From Stenotrophomonas maltophilia (GTDB lineage: Bacteria > Pseudomonadota > Gammaproteobacteria > Xanthomonadales > Xanthomonadaceae), in contig DGIP01000086.1 of the NCBI GenBank assembly GCA_002386405.1, positions 1 through 26,670 on the forward strand: a stretch of DNA of 26,670 bases. Reading direction: 5' to 3'. The notes below the pieces were generated by a model. That model did no database searches, was not told the origin of the DNA, and saw only the letters and a list, made by a program, of their open reading frames with translations. Shown here piece by piece: positions 8,586-16,565 of the stretch. Numbering within the stretch: the stretch's first letter is position 1; each line of letters starts with the position of its first letter. The translations under genes and the position numbers were made by a program.

Positions 8586-9701
8586 ATGAGCAGCCAGCCC
8601 GCAACCGCGTCGCACGCCCCCAACCCGGGCATGCAGGTCACCACCTTCGAGAACCCGATGGGCATCGATGGGTTCGAATTCGTTGAATTCGCCGCGCCGG
8701 CCGGACGTGGCGCCGAGCTCCACGATTACTTCCGCAAGATGGGCTTCACCGCGGTGCTGCGCCACAAGCAGCGCGCCATCACCGTGTACCGCCAGGGCGG
8801 GGTGAACTTCCTGGTCAACGAAGAACCCGATTCGTTCGCGTCGGACTTCGCCGAGAAGCACGGCCCGTGCGCCTGTGGTTTCGCCATCCGCTTCCAGAAG
8901 CCGGGCGATCAGGTGTTCCAGATGGCGCTCGGCAACGGTGCCGAAGCGATCGACTTCAAGCCGGAAACCAAGGCCGTGCCGGCCCCGATCATCAAGGGCA
9001 TCGGCGACTGCATGCTGTACCTGGTGGACCGTTATGGCGCCGCCGGCAGCATGTTCGATACCGACTACGCACCGATCGAAGGCGTGGACCAGAACCCGGT
9101 CGGGTTCGGCCTGACCTTCATCGACCACCTGACCCACAACCTGTACTTCGGCAACATGCAGCAGTGGTCGGACTATTACGAGCGCCTGTTCAACTTCCGC
9201 GAAATCCGCTACTTCGACATCAAGGGCCTCAAGACCGGCCTGGTATCCAAGGCGATGACCGCACCGGACGGCATCGTGCGCATTCCGCTCAATGAATCGT
9301 CCGACCCGAAGAGCCAGATCAACGAATACTTGGACGCCTACAAGGGCGAGGGCATCCAGCACATCGCCTGCTTCACCGAAAACATCTACGACACCGTCGA
9401 GGCGATGCGTGCGCAGGGCGTGGAGTTCCTGGACACGCCGGACACCTATTTCGACGTGATCGACATGCGCGTGCCCGGCCATGGTGAAGACGTGGCGCGC
9501 CTGGCGAAGAACAAGATCCTGATCGATGCGGATCCGGAGACCAAGCAGCGCAAGCTGCTGCAGATCTTCACCACCAACTGCATCGGCCCGATCTTCTTCG
9601 AGATCATCCAGCGCAAGGGCAATGAAGGGTTTGGCGAAGGCAACTTCACCGCGCTGTTCGAAAGCATCGAGCGCGACCAGATCAAGCGCGGCGTGCTGTA
9701 A
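8586..9701 (+). CDS. hppD: 4-hydroxyphenylpyruvate dioxygenase
   Basis: This non-heme Fe(II) enzyme converts 4-hydroxyphenylpyruvate and O2 into homogentisate and CO2, the second step of tyrosine degradation, in the cytosol. The 371-residue protein has the two-domain vicinal-oxygen-chelate layout. The metal ligands are visible as His181 (IDHLTHN), His259 (GIQHIA) and Glu339 (FFEIIQRKG), with spacing that matches the pseudomonad enzymes. C-terminal motifs NCIGPIFFEI and GEGNFTALFESIE are typical. A GGAG lies 7 bases before the ATG at 8586. It is the first gene of a two-gene unit with hmgA and is preceded by a promoter with an embedded palindrome. The fumarylacetoacetate-forming isomerase and hydrolase genes are not next to it. 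Confidence 0.97.
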   Translation: MSSQPATASHAPNPGMQVTTFENPMGIDGFEFVEFAAPAGRGAELHDYFRKMGFTAVLRHKQRAITVYRQGGVNFLVNEEPDSFASDFAEKHGPCACGFAIRFQKPGDQVFQMALGNGAEAIDFKPETKAVPAPIIKGIGDCMLYLVDRYGAAGSMFDTDYAPIEGVDQNPVGFGLTFIDHLTHNLYFGNMQQWSDYYERLFNFREIRYFDIKGLKTGLVSKAMTAPDGIVRIPLNESSDPKSQINEYLDAYKGEGIQHIACFTENIYDTVEAMRAQGVEFLDTPDTYFDVIDMRVPGHGEDVARLAKNKILIDADPETKQRKLLQIFTTNCIGPIFFEIIQRKGNEGFGEGNFTALFESIERDQIKRGVL

Positions 9702-9731
9702 TTCCATCTCGCTGTCTTCCAGGACCCGACC

Positions 9732-11033
9732 ATGCCCAACTCCCTCGAATCGCGCGGCTACCAGACCGGTTTCGGCAACGAATTCGCCAGTGAAGCGGTT
9801 CCCGGCGCGCTGCCGGTGGGCCGCAACTCGCCGCAGCGGGTGGCGCATGGACTGTACGCCGAACAGCTGTCCGGCACGGCGTTCACCGCGCCGCGCGGCA
9901 GCAACCGGCGCAGCTGGCTGTACCGCATCCGTCCGGCGGTGACGCATGGGGAATTCCAGCCCTATGCGCAGCCGCGCCTGCACAGCGATTTCGCGCAGGG
10001 GGCGGTGTCGCCCAACCAGCTGCGTTGGGATCCGCTGCCGTTGCCCACCACGCCGACGGACTTCGTCGACGGCCTGTACACCATGGGCGGCAATGGTTCG
10101 CCGGACGCGCACGGCGGCGTCGGCATCCACCTGTACGCCGCCACGGCGGACATGCAGGGGCGTTACTTCTACGACGCCGATGGCGAACTGCTGATCGTGC
10201 CGGAGCTGGGCCGGCTGCGCCTGCTGACCGAACTGGGCGTGATCGAGATCGAACCGCAGCAGATCGCGGTGATCCCGCGTGGCGTGCGTTTCCGCGTCGA
10301 ACTGCCCGACGGGCAGGCGCGCGGCTACATCTGCGAAAACTTCGGTGCGCTGCTGAAATTGCCCGACCTGGGCCCGATCGGTTCCAACGGCCTGGCCAAC
10401 CCGCGTGATTTCGAAACGCCGCACGCGGCTTACGAGGACGTCGACGGTGCCTTCGCGTTGATCGCCAAGTTCCAGGGCCAGCTGTGGCGTGCGGACATCG
10501 ATCACTCACCGCTGGATGTGGTGGCCTGGCACGGCAACTATGCGCCGTACCGCTATGACCTGCGCCGCTTCAACACCATCGGCTCGATCAGCCACGACCA
10601 CCCGGATCCATCGATCTTCCTGGTGCTGCATTCGCCCAGCGACACCCCGGGCACCAGCAACATGGATTTCGCGATCTTCCCGCCGCGCTGGCTGGTGGCC
10701 CAGGACACCTTCCGGCCGCCGTGGTTCCACCGCAACATCGCCAGCGAGTTCATGGGGCTGATCCACGGCGCCTATGACGCCAAGGCTGAAGGCTTCGTGC
10801 CCGGTGGCGCGTCCCTGCACAACAGCATGAGCGGCCACGGGCCGGATGCTGCCACGTTCGAGAAGGCGTCCGCTGCCGACCTGAGCCGGCCGGACGTGAT
10901 CAAGGACACCATGGCCTTCATGTTCGAAACGCGTGGCGTGATTCGCCCCACCGCGCAGGCGATGGACGCGGCGCACCGCCAGCGCGGCTACCAGCACTGC
11001 TGGCAGGGCCTGAAGAAGAACTTCCAGGCGTAA
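9732..11033 (+). CDS. hmgA: Homogentisate 1,2-dioxygenase
   Basis: The enzyme opens the ring of homogentisate to 4-maleylacetoacetate, directly downstream of the HppD reaction. The 433-residue protein keeps the iron ligands His333 (PPWFHRN), Glu339 (ASEFMG) and His369 (SGHGPD) with the 6- and 30-residue spacing known from the human and Pseudomonas enzymes. The N-terminal [13 protein letters not shown] signature and [15 protein letters not shown] are also typical. It starts 30 bases after hppD with an AGGA ahead of the ATG, so the two form an operon. Loss of this gene would be expected to cause pyomelanin accumulation (general knowledge of the pathway). No unusual feature was seen. Confidence 0.97.
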   Translation: MPNSLESRGYQTGFGNEFASEAVPGALPVGRNSPQRVAHGLYAEQLSGTAFTAPRGSNRRSWLYRIRPAVTHGEFQPYAQPRLHSDFAQGAVSPNQLRWDPLPLPTTPTDFVDGLYTMGGNGSPDAHGGVGIHLYAATADMQGRYFYDADGELLIVPELGRLRLLTELGVIEIEPQQIAVIPRGVRFRVELPDGQARGYICENFGALLKLPDLGPIGSNGLANPRDFETPHAAYEDVDGAFALIAKFQGQLWRADIDHSPLDVVAWHGNYAPYRYDLRRFNTIGSISHDHPDPSIFLVLHSPSDTPGTSNMDFAIFPPRWLVAQDTFRPPWFHRNIASEFMGLIHGAYDAKAEGFVPGGASLHNSMSGHGPDAATFEKASAADLSRPDVIKDTMAFMFETRGVIRPTAQAMDAAHRQRGYQHCWQGLKKNFQA

Positions 11034-11053
11034 TCACACACGGGCAGCGACGA

Positions 11054-11596
11054 TCAGCTGGCGACCGCGCCGGCCTGCTCCAGCTGTGCCAGGTGCGTCT
11101 CCGGCAGCACTTCGAACAGGCGCTGGCGGACGCGCTCGCAGTAGCCGGCGGAGGTCAGCCCAGGCAGCGCATCGAGGGCACTGCGCAGCGCGCCTACCAC
11201 CTGCTCGTCGCTGCGCGCCTGCTGCAGGGCGTACAACAGCGCGGCGGCCTGCGGGTGCCGTTGAAGTTCGAGAATGCCGAGCAGGTAGATGCGTGCGGCC
11301 ACCAGCGAACGCCGACGTTCGGTGACGGGAGCGGCACTTCCCGGCGCCGGGCCCGCAGCCGTGGCCGCAACGGACTCGGGCGCTGGCATCGGTTCGGGCG
11401 GCGCAGTGGACACCAGATAGCCGGTCTGGATCAGCTGGATCACCATCGCCGACGCTTCCGGCCCGATCATGGCGGTGAGCTGGGACAGGTCGCGCTGGCC
11501 ATCGCACAGGATCAGCAGGCGCCGCTGGCGCATGTCCAGGGGCGCGCGGTGGGCCTGCAGGGCGTCACGGGCGAGGTCGGTCTTGCGCGGTTGCAT
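11054..11596 (-). CDS. Unrecognised 180-residue protein with N-terminal winged-helix-like segment
   Basis: The N-terminal third (RQRRLLILCDGQRDLSQLTAMIG, then a helix ending in LIQTGYL) resembles the short helix-turn-helix-like units of many uncharacterised proteobacterial proteins that begin with LLxLxDG-x-R-(S/D)L. A Pro/Ala-rich linker at about 75-110 leads to an all-helical C-terminal half (LVAARIYLLGILELQRHPQAAALLYAL...). There is no signal peptide or membrane segment. The ATG at 11596 lacks a good ribosome site, and the open frame continues upstream, so the true start may be a non-ATG codon nearby. It converges with hmgA, whose stop is 20 bases away, and is divergent from a lipoprotein gene. 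The function is unknown; a regulatory or signalling role is only a guess. Confidence 0.7.
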   Translation of the reverse strand: MQPRKTDLARDALQAHRAPLDMRQRRLLILCDGQRDLSQLTAMIGPEASAMVIQLIQTGYLVSTAPPEPMPAPESVAATAAGPAPGSAAPVTERRRSLVAARIYLLGILELQRHPQAAALLYALQQARSDEQVVGALRSALDALPGLTSAGYCERVRQRLFEVLPETHLAQLEQAGAVAS

Positions 11597-11728
11597 GGGC
11601 GTGGGGTCGAAGCGGTGCAGGCCGAGCCTGAACGCCACAGGTGTAACTGTGATGACAAACACGCTATGTATGCACGCGCTGCACGTCCCCCACGCTAGCC
11701 TGCGAGCCACTGACAGGAGGGCGGGCAT

Positions 11729-12331
11729 ATGAAGCAGCTGGCAAGCGTGTTGGCATTCGGTATCGCAATCGCACTGGCGGGCTGCGACCGCCACCCGGAG
11801 CCCCCGTCGGCCGATGCCGAGGCTTCGGTGGTGGAACCGGCTGCGGACGCGGTGGTACCTGCAGCACCCGCGGCCGATCCTGCCACGCAGGGTCCTGCAC
11901 GCCTGGATGGGTACGGCCCGTTGACCTTGGGTGCGACCCTCGATGAGGTCCGCGCGGCATGGAAGGAGCCGCTGCAGGGCGACGTCGCCGATGACTATTG
12001 CCACGCACTGCGCCCGCAGGGCAGCCAGGCCGATGACGTGATCCTGATGATCGAGGGCAAGCGGCTGGTGCGCTATGACGTCCGCAACGACCGCATCGTG
12101 GCGCCGGGTGGCGGCAAGGTCGGCATGTCGCTGGGCCAGCTGCAGACGCTGTACCCCGATCGTGGCGACCTGACCCCGCACAAGTACGACGAGAAGGGCC
12201 ACAACCTGCGCGTGCGTCCGGCCGCCGAGGGTGCGGCGACAGTCAACTTCGAGATCAACGGCGATGGCACCGTCACCGCCTGGCGGGTCGGCAAGACCCC
12301 GCAGGTGGATTACGTGGAAGGCTGCTCCTGA
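11729..12331 (+). CDS. Conserved-looking lipoprotein of unknown function
   Basis: The 200-residue protein has a clear lipoprotein signal peptide with lipobox LAGC (Cys19) and an excellent ribosome site, AGGAGG at 11715-11720, eight bases before the ATG. A disordered Ala/Pro/Glu-rich stretch (20-55) precedes a small alpha/beta domain beginning DGYGPLTLGATLDEVRAAW. That segment resembles proteins whose domain reads out G-x-T-x-x-E-(V/A)-x-x-x-(W/L), and a second copy may be GGGKVGMSLGQLQTLYP. Two cysteines (DDYCHAL and the C-terminal EGCS) could form a disulfide in the periplasm. It appears to be monocistronic and is followed by a strong GC hairpin. The function is not known. Confidence 0.85.
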   Translation: MKQLASVLAFGIAIALAGCDRHPEPPSADAEASVVEPAADAVVPAAPAADPATQGPARLDGYGPLTLGATLDEVRAAWKEPLQGDVADDYCHALRPQGSQADDVILMIEGKRLVRYDVRNDRIVAPGGGKVGMSLGQLQTLYPDRGDLTPHKYDEKGHNLRVRPAAEGAATVNFEINGDGTVTAWRVGKTPQVDYVEGCS

Positions 12332-12337
12332 GCCACG

Positions 12338-12366
12338 GCACGGGGCCGGGTGACCCGGCCCCGTGC
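12338..12366 (+). terminator. GC-rich hairpin after the lipoprotein gene
   Basis: GCACGGGGCCGGG pairs perfectly with CCCGGCCCCGTGC around a TGA loop, 7 bases after the stop codon. No T-run follows, so it may be a weak or factor-assisted terminator or an mRNA-end stabiliser. Confidence 0.6.
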
Positions 12367-12398
12367 GCACCGCCTGTGCGCCGGGCCGGAACTGGCCC

Positions 12399-12404
12399 TA
12401 GAAT
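12399..12404 (+). promoter_or_regulatory. Possible -10 box of the Ca/Na antiporter gene
   Basis: TAGAAT lies 27 bases before the ATG at 12432, just after the hairpin that closes the previous gene. No recognisable -35 is seen at the right distance. Confidence 0.3.
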
Positions 12405-12431
12405 CGGGCCACGCCACCTGGGGATCCATCG

Positions 12432-13382
12432 ATGATCGCTGCCACTGCCTGGTTCCTGTTGGGCCTGCTGCTGCTTGCACTCGGCGGCGACTCCATCGTC
12501 AAGGCCGCCTCAGGGCTGGCCCAGCGCTTCGGTGCGTCTCCGTTCGTGGCCGGGTTGCTGCTGGTGACCTTCGGTACGTCCCTGCCCGAACTGGTGGTCA
12601 ACGCCCGTGCGTTCGTGGTCGGCGCCGAGGAGCTGGCGCTCGGCAACGCGGTGGGCAGCAACATCGTCAATGTGGGCCTGACCCTGGCACTGGCCGCGCT
12701 TGCCGCGCCGCTGCTGGTGCGGGCACGCCTGCTCTCGCCGTTGCTGGTGCTGCTGGCGGTGGCCAGCCTGGCCCTGATCGTATTCGGCCTGGATGGGGTG
12801 ATCGCGCGCTGGGAAGGTGCCGTACTGCTGCTGGGCTTCGTGGCGCTGCTTGCCTTCGTGCTGCGCCAGGCGCGACGCGAATCCGAGCCGGTGCGCGAGG
12901 CGATTGCCGGTTATGCAATGACCCGCACCGGGCTGTTCCTCAATGTGCTGCGGGTAGTGTTCGCAGCGGTGTGCCTGTACTACGGCGCGCGCTGGGTGGT
13001 GGGTGCCGCGCCGGTGATGGGGGCCAGCCTGGGCTGGTCGCCCTTGCTGGTGGGCCTGCTGCCGGTGGCCATCGGTACGGCGCTGCCGGAGGTGGCCGCC
13101 GCGATCGTGGCGGCGCGCCGTGGCCAGGGTGACATGGTGCTGGGCCACGTGATCGGTTCGAGCCTGTTCAACCTGCTGGTCGTGGTCGGCGGCATGGCCG
13201 CGCTGCGCCCGCTGGCGCTGCCCGAGTCGTTCGTGAAGCTGGAACTGCCGGCGGCGATCGCCTTCGTGCTGGTGCTGTACCCGATGCTCAAGGGCGACCT
13301 GGCCATCAGCCGGCGCGAGGGCGGGATCCTGCTGGTGGCGTTCCTGGCGTGGATCGCGCTGGAGCTTGCCTTGATCGGGTAG
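12432..13382 (+). CDS. Calcium/sodium antiporter of the CaCA superfamily (YrbG type)
   Basis: The 316-residue inner-membrane protein has the two inverted alpha repeats that build the ion site. Repeat 1 contains GTSLPE (48-53) and GNAVGSNIVN (71-80). Repeat 2 contains GTALPE (215-220) and GHVIGSSLFN (238-247). The glutamates and the asparagine residues are the expected cation ligands. About ten membrane segments fit the family. It exchanges cations such as Ca2+ or Na+ against Na+ or H+; the real specificity cannot be read from sequence. The TAG stop is part of a GTAG-headed repeat element that also ends the convergent mrpG gene. It stands alone but lies next to the Mrp antiporter operon. Confidence 0.92.
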   Translation: MIAATAWFLLGLLLLALGGDSIVKAASGLAQRFGASPFVAGLLLVTFGTSLPELVVNARAFVVGAEELALGNAVGSNIVNVGLTLALAALAAPLLVRARLLSPLLVLLAVASLALIVFGLDGVIARWEGAVLLLGFVALLAFVLRQARRESEPVREAIAGYAMTRTGLFLNVLRVVFAAVCLYYGARWVVGAAPVMGASLGWSPLLVGLLPVAIGTALPEVAAAIVAARRGQGDMVLGHVIGSSLFNLLVVVGGMAALRPLALPESFVKLELPAAIAFVLVLYPMLKGDLAISRREGGILLVAFLAWIALELALIG

Positions 13383-13438
13383 GGACACGCCGCGCATGTC
13401 CTTCCATCACCGCGCGGACACGCATGGCGTGTCCCTAC
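13379..13438. repeat. GTAG-headed inverted repeat pair (REP/SMAG-like) joining yrbG-type gene and mrpG ends
   Basis: GTAGGGACACGCC at 13379-13391 and GGCGTGTCCCTAC at 13426-13438 are perfect 13-base inverted copies. They enclose a second imperfect pair (CATGTCC and GGACACGCATG). The outer GTAG tetranucleotides contain the TAG stop codons of both convergent genes. GTAG-headed hairpins of this kind are known as SMAG repeats in S. maltophilia. The element may also act as a bidirectional terminator. Confidence 0.75.
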
Positions 13439-13869
13439 GCCTCCGGAGGCGCGGTCGGATCCGTGCGCGTGGCGACGCGTTCATCATCATCGCGCCCCTC
13501 CGTCACATTGCGCGGCAGCGGCGGCGGCAACTGCTCTTCCTTCGCCGTCTCATGCCCCGGCAGGCTCGGCCGCTTCTCCATCATCAGCGACAGCGCCGCC
13601 TTGGCCATCATGTGCGCGCTGATCGGTGCGGTGATGAACAGGAATACGGTGATCAGCAGCTCGCGCGGCTGCGGGTCTTCGCCCAGGAAGATGTGGTACA
13701 GCACCGAGCCGGCCAGCACGCAGCCCACGCCCAGCGTGCTGGCCTTGGTCGGCGCATGCAGGCGCTTGAAGAACGTGGACAGCTTCACCAGCCCCAGCGC
13801 GCCGACCAGGATGAAGAAGCAGCCGAACAGCAGCAGCAGCGACAGCGCGACCTGGATGAAGGTGATCAT
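13435..13869 (-). CDS. mrpG: Cation/proton antiporter subunit G (MrpG/PhaG)
   Basis: The last gene of the mrp operon encodes a 144-residue inner-membrane protein with about three hydrophobic helices. The family core GALGLVKLSTFFKRLHAPTKASTLGVG and LITVFLFITAPISAHMMAKAA is complete. It is a small structural subunit of the multi-subunit Mrp complex that exchanges Na+ or K+ for H+. A hydrophilic, charged C-terminal tail of about 40 residues makes it slightly longer than usual. The ATG at 13869 overlaps the mrpF stop by ATGA. Its TAG stop lies within the GTAG-headed repeat shared with the convergent antiporter gene. Confidence 0.92.
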   Translation of the reverse strand: MITFIQVALSLLLLFGCFFILVGALGLVKLSTFFKRLHAPTKASTLGVGCVLAGSVLYHIFLGEDPQPRELLITVFLFITAPISAHMMAKAALSLMMEKRPSLPGHETAKEEQLPPPLPRNVTEGRDDDERVATRTDPTAPPEA

Positions 13870-14150
13870 TCGACGATGTCCCGGCGCAGCACGAACTTGC
13901 TCAGCACCACGGTGCTGCCGAAGCCCAGCATCGCGATCACCAGCGCGGCTTCGAAGTACACCGCCGAATTGAGGTACATGCCGAACAGCATCAGCTCGGC
14001 GATGGCCGTCACCGACAGCGTGTCCAGCGCCAGGATCCGGTCGGGCACGGTCGGCCCGCGCAGCAGGCGCCAGGTGGCCAGCAGCATGGCCAGCCCGACC
14101 ACGTGCATGCACACCGCCATGGTGGTCTGGATGAAGGTGAAACCGGTCAT
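13866..14150 (-). CDS. mrpF: Cation/proton antiporter subunit F (MrpF/PhaF)
   Basis: This 94-residue protein has three hydrophobic helices. The conserved core is LLRGPTVPDRILALDTLSV, with the polar PDR-x-x-A-x-D segment typical of MrpF. It is an integral-membrane subunit of the Mrp complex. Start and stop both overlap neighbouring genes by four bases (ATGA with mrpE upstream and with mrpG downstream), so translation is coupled. The ATG at 14150 gives the standard length. Confidence 0.93.
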   Translation of the reverse strand: MTGFTFIQTTMAVCMHVVGLAMLLATWRLLRGPTVPDRILALDTLSVTAIAELMLFGMYLNSAVYFEAALVIAMLGFGSTVVLSKFVLRRDIVE

Positions 14151-14650
14151 GGGAAAATCTCCATCAGCGGGGCTTCGTAACGGCTCTTGATCTGGCGGAT
14201 CAGCTCGTCCGGATCGTCCAGGTGCAGCACGTGCACCAGAAGGTGGCGACGGTCGTCGGACAGCGCGGCCGAGACCGTGCCCGGGGTCAGGGTGATCATG
14301 CTGGTGAGCGCGGCGATGCCGTGGATGTTGGCGATATCCAGCGGCAGCCAGATGAAGCCGGGGTGGATGCGGCGTTCCGGGCCGAGGACCTGCACCGCCA
14401 CGCGGATGTTGGAAACCAGGATGTCCCACAGCGTCACGCAGATCAGCTTCGGCAGCGGCCGCAGCGAACCAATGCGCGCGAACTCGCGGTCCAGCCGCGC
14501 GGCGAACAGCGGCACCACCACGCCCAGCAGCATGCCGAGCAGGATCTGGCCGAGGGTGAAACTGTCGGACATCAGCACCCAGAACCCGGTGACCATCACG
14601 CTCAGCGAGGTCGAGGGGAACAGGCGGCGAAGGAACGGGCGGCGGCTCAT
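14147..14650 (-). CDS. mrpE: Cation/proton antiporter subunit E (MrpE/PhaE)
   Basis: A 167-residue membrane protein with two N-terminal hydrophobic helices (LSVMVTGFWVLM, LGMLLGVVVPLF) and a cytosolic C-terminal domain. Family signatures LWDILVSNIRVAVQVLGP and TLTPGTVSAALSDDRRHLLVHVLH are complete. MrpE is thought to support assembly and activity of the antiporter. The gene overlaps mrpD and mrpF by four bases on each side. Nothing unusual was seen. Confidence 0.93.
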   Translation of the reverse strand: MSRRPFLRRLFPSTSLSVMVTGFWVLMSDSFTLGQILLGMLLGVVVPLFAARLDREFARIGSLRPLPKLICVTLWDILVSNIRVAVQVLGPERRIHPGFIWLPLDIANIHGIAALTSMITLTPGTVSAALSDDRRHLLVHVLHLDDPDELIRQIKSRYEAPLMEIFP

Positions 14651-16182
14651 GGCTGGCGGATCTCCGGCGTGGTCGCGCGCAGCTCACCCACGTAGTCCTG
14701 CGGGGTGAGCAGCTGCGTGGCCATGGCGTCGGTGTACTGCATCAACGGGTTGGCGAACAGGCTCATGCCGATGCCATAGCAGAGCAGCAGCGCGGCGGCG
14801 AACAGTTCCACGGTGCGGGTAGGCGCCTTGCGCGGCGGTGGCACGCCTTCCTCCAGCACCGGCACCCGCCAGAACAGGCGGATGCCGCCGCGGGTGATGC
14901 CGACGATCACCATCAGGCTGCTGCCCAGCACCGCCGCCCAGACCACGCCGGTGTACGCCGCCGGCATGCCGGCCAGCAGCGCGGCCTTGGCAAGGAAGCC
15001 GGACAGCGGCGGCAGGCCGGCCACCGACACCGCGGCGATCAGGAACAGCACCGCAGGTGTCTCCTTGCCGGGCATCGGCGCGATGATTTCCTTGCGGTCG
15101 CTGGCGCCACCACGGCGGCGGCGGATCAGGTCGGCGATCAGGAACAACGCCGCCGCCACGAACGTACTGTGCGGCAGGTAATACAGGCCCGCCGACAGCA
15201 CCTGCGGGGTGCGGATCGAGAAGGCGATGAACAGCGTGGCGGCCGAGACCACCACCAGGTAGGAGATCAACACGCGCAGGCGCGCGGCGGCGAGCACGCC
15301 CAGGCCGCCCAGCAGCAAGGTGGCCACGCCGGCCCAGAACAGCCACTGGCTGCCGTAGCCGGCCATGGCGCCGGCATCTTCGCCGAACCACAGCGAGCTC
15401 ACCCGCAGCACCGCGTACAGCCCGACCTTGGTCATGATCGCAAACAGCGCCGCCACCGCCGCCGGTGCGCGCGCGTAGGCTTCCGGCAGCCACAGGTACA
15501 GCGGCATCAGCGCGGCCTTGCTGCAGAACACCAGCAGCAGCAGGCCCAGCGTGGCCTTCACCAGGGTCAGATGCGTGGGCGGCACCTCGGCGATGCGCTG
15601 GGACAGCTCGGCCATGTTGAGCGAGCCCAGCGAGGCGTACAGCAGCCCCAATGCGATCAGGAACAGCGTCGAAGCGGTGACGTTGAACACCACGTAGTGC
15701 AGGCCGATGCGCATGCGCAGCCCGCGCCCGCCACTGAGCAGCAGGCCGTAGGAGGCGATCAGCATCACCTCGAAGAACACGAACAGGTTGAAGATGTCGC
15801 CGGTGAGGAAGGCGCCGTTGAGGCCCACCAGCTGGAACTGGAACAGCGCATGGAAGTGCGGCGCGCGCCGGTCCCAGCCCGAGCAGGCGTGCAGCAGGCA
15901 CGGAATGGCCAGCAGCAGCGTGGTCAGCAGCATCCAGCTGGACAGGCGGTCGGCCACCAGCGCGATGCCCAGCCGCGAGGGCCAGTCGCCGAGCAGGTAC
16001 ACCGCGATGGTCCCATCGGCGGTCTGTGCAAACAGCAGGGCCACCGCCGCCGCCAACGCGGTGAGCGTGGTCCAGGCGACGGTGCGCTGCACCTTCGGCC
16101 CGTAGCGACGGTGCTCGACGAACAGCGAACAGGCCGCACCGAACAGCGGAATCAGGATGGGCAGGATCACCGCATGGTTCAC
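14647..16182 (-). CDS. mrpD: Cation/proton antiporter subunit D (MrpD/PhaD)
   Basis: This 511-residue subunit is homologous to the antiporter-like NADH dehydrogenase subunits (NuoL/M/N) and forms one of the proton or cation paths of the Mrp complex. It has about 14 membrane helices. The charged intramembrane residues of the family are present: Glu138 (FFEVML), Lys222 (CSKAALMPLYLWLPEA) and Lys252 (MTKVGLYAVLR). The start codon is GTG at 16182, overlapping the mrpC stop as GTGA; other operon members use ATG, so initiation may be somewhat weaker. The sequence is complete and has the normal length. Confidence 0.95.
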   Translation of the reverse strand: MNHAVILPILIPLFGAACSLFVEHRRYGPKVQRTVAWTTLTALAAAVALLFAQTADGTIAVYLLGDWPSRLGIALVADRLSSWMLLTTLLLAIPCLLHACSGWDRRAPHFHALFQFQLVGLNGAFLTGDIFNLFVFFEVMLIASYGLLLSGGRGLRMRIGLHYVVFNVTASTLFLIALGLLYASLGSLNMAELSQRIAEVPPTHLTLVKATLGLLLLVFCSKAALMPLYLWLPEAYARAPAAVAALFAIMTKVGLYAVLRVSSLWFGEDAGAMAGYGSQWLFWAGVATLLLGGLGVLAAARLRVLISYLVVVSAATLFIAFSIRTPQVLSAGLYYLPHSTFVAAALFLIADLIRRRRGGASDRKEIIAPMPGKETPAVLFLIAAVSVAGLPPLSGFLAKAALLAGMPAAYTGVVWAAVLGSSLMVIVGITRGGIRLFWRVPVLEEGVPPPRKAPTRTVELFAAALLLCYGIGMSLFANPLMQYTDAMATQLLTPQDYVGELRATTPEIRQP

Positions 16183-16565
16183 GGGCCACCCTCCCGGCCG
16201 GGCGCGGTATCGGCCAGCTCCGTGGCCTCATCCTCGTGCGCGTCGACGTGGTCGCTGTGGTTGTCGCTGCGGCTGCGCATGGCCAGCACGATGCTCACGG
16301 CGGTCATCGCAAAGGCGATGACGATTGCGGTCAGCACCAGGGCCTGCGGCAGCGGGTCGGTGTAGTTGCGCAGGGTGCTGTCCACGCCTTCCTTCAGCAC
16401 GGGGGCCTTGCCGGTGACCAGGCGACCGCCGGAGAAGATCAGCAGGTTGGTCGCGTAGGACAGGAAGGTCATGCCGAGGATGACGTCGAAGCTGCGCGCG
16501 CGCAGCAGCAGGTAGATGCCGATCGCACCGAGTACGCCGATCGCGCTTGCCAGGGCCAGTTCCAT
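16179..16565 (-). CDS. mrpC: Cation/proton antiporter subunit C (MrpC/PhaC)
   Basis: A 128-residue NuoK-like membrane subunit with three helices. Family motifs are FDVILGMTFLSYATNLLIF and the DPLPQALVLTAIVIAFAMTA stretch. The last 30 residues are hydrophilic and rich in His, Asp and Glu (DNHSDHVDAHEDEATE), a tail not needed for the fold and possibly cytosolic. It overlaps mrpA by one base (TGATG) and mrpD by four. The start at 16565 is an ATG. Confidence 0.94.
   Translation of the reverse strand: MELALASAIGVLGAIGIYLLLRARSFDVILGMTFLSYATNLLIFSGGRLVTGKAPVLKEGVDSTLRNYTDPLPQALVLTAIVIAFAMTAVSIVLAMRSRSDNHSDHVDAHEDEATELADTAPGREGGP

Noticed and set aside
8457..10505. Very long open frame (846 codons) continuing from the MarR gene on the minus strand through hppD and hmgA
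   Set aside because: hppD and hmgA on the plus strand have all active-site residues; the antisense frame is open because G/C-rich third positions avoid stop codons. Only the last 163 codons look like protein.
12338..12366. Hairpin after the lipoprotein as another GTAG-headed repeat
   Set aside because: The stem is perfect but has no GTAG head and a different stem sequence, so I listed it as a terminator-like hairpin.
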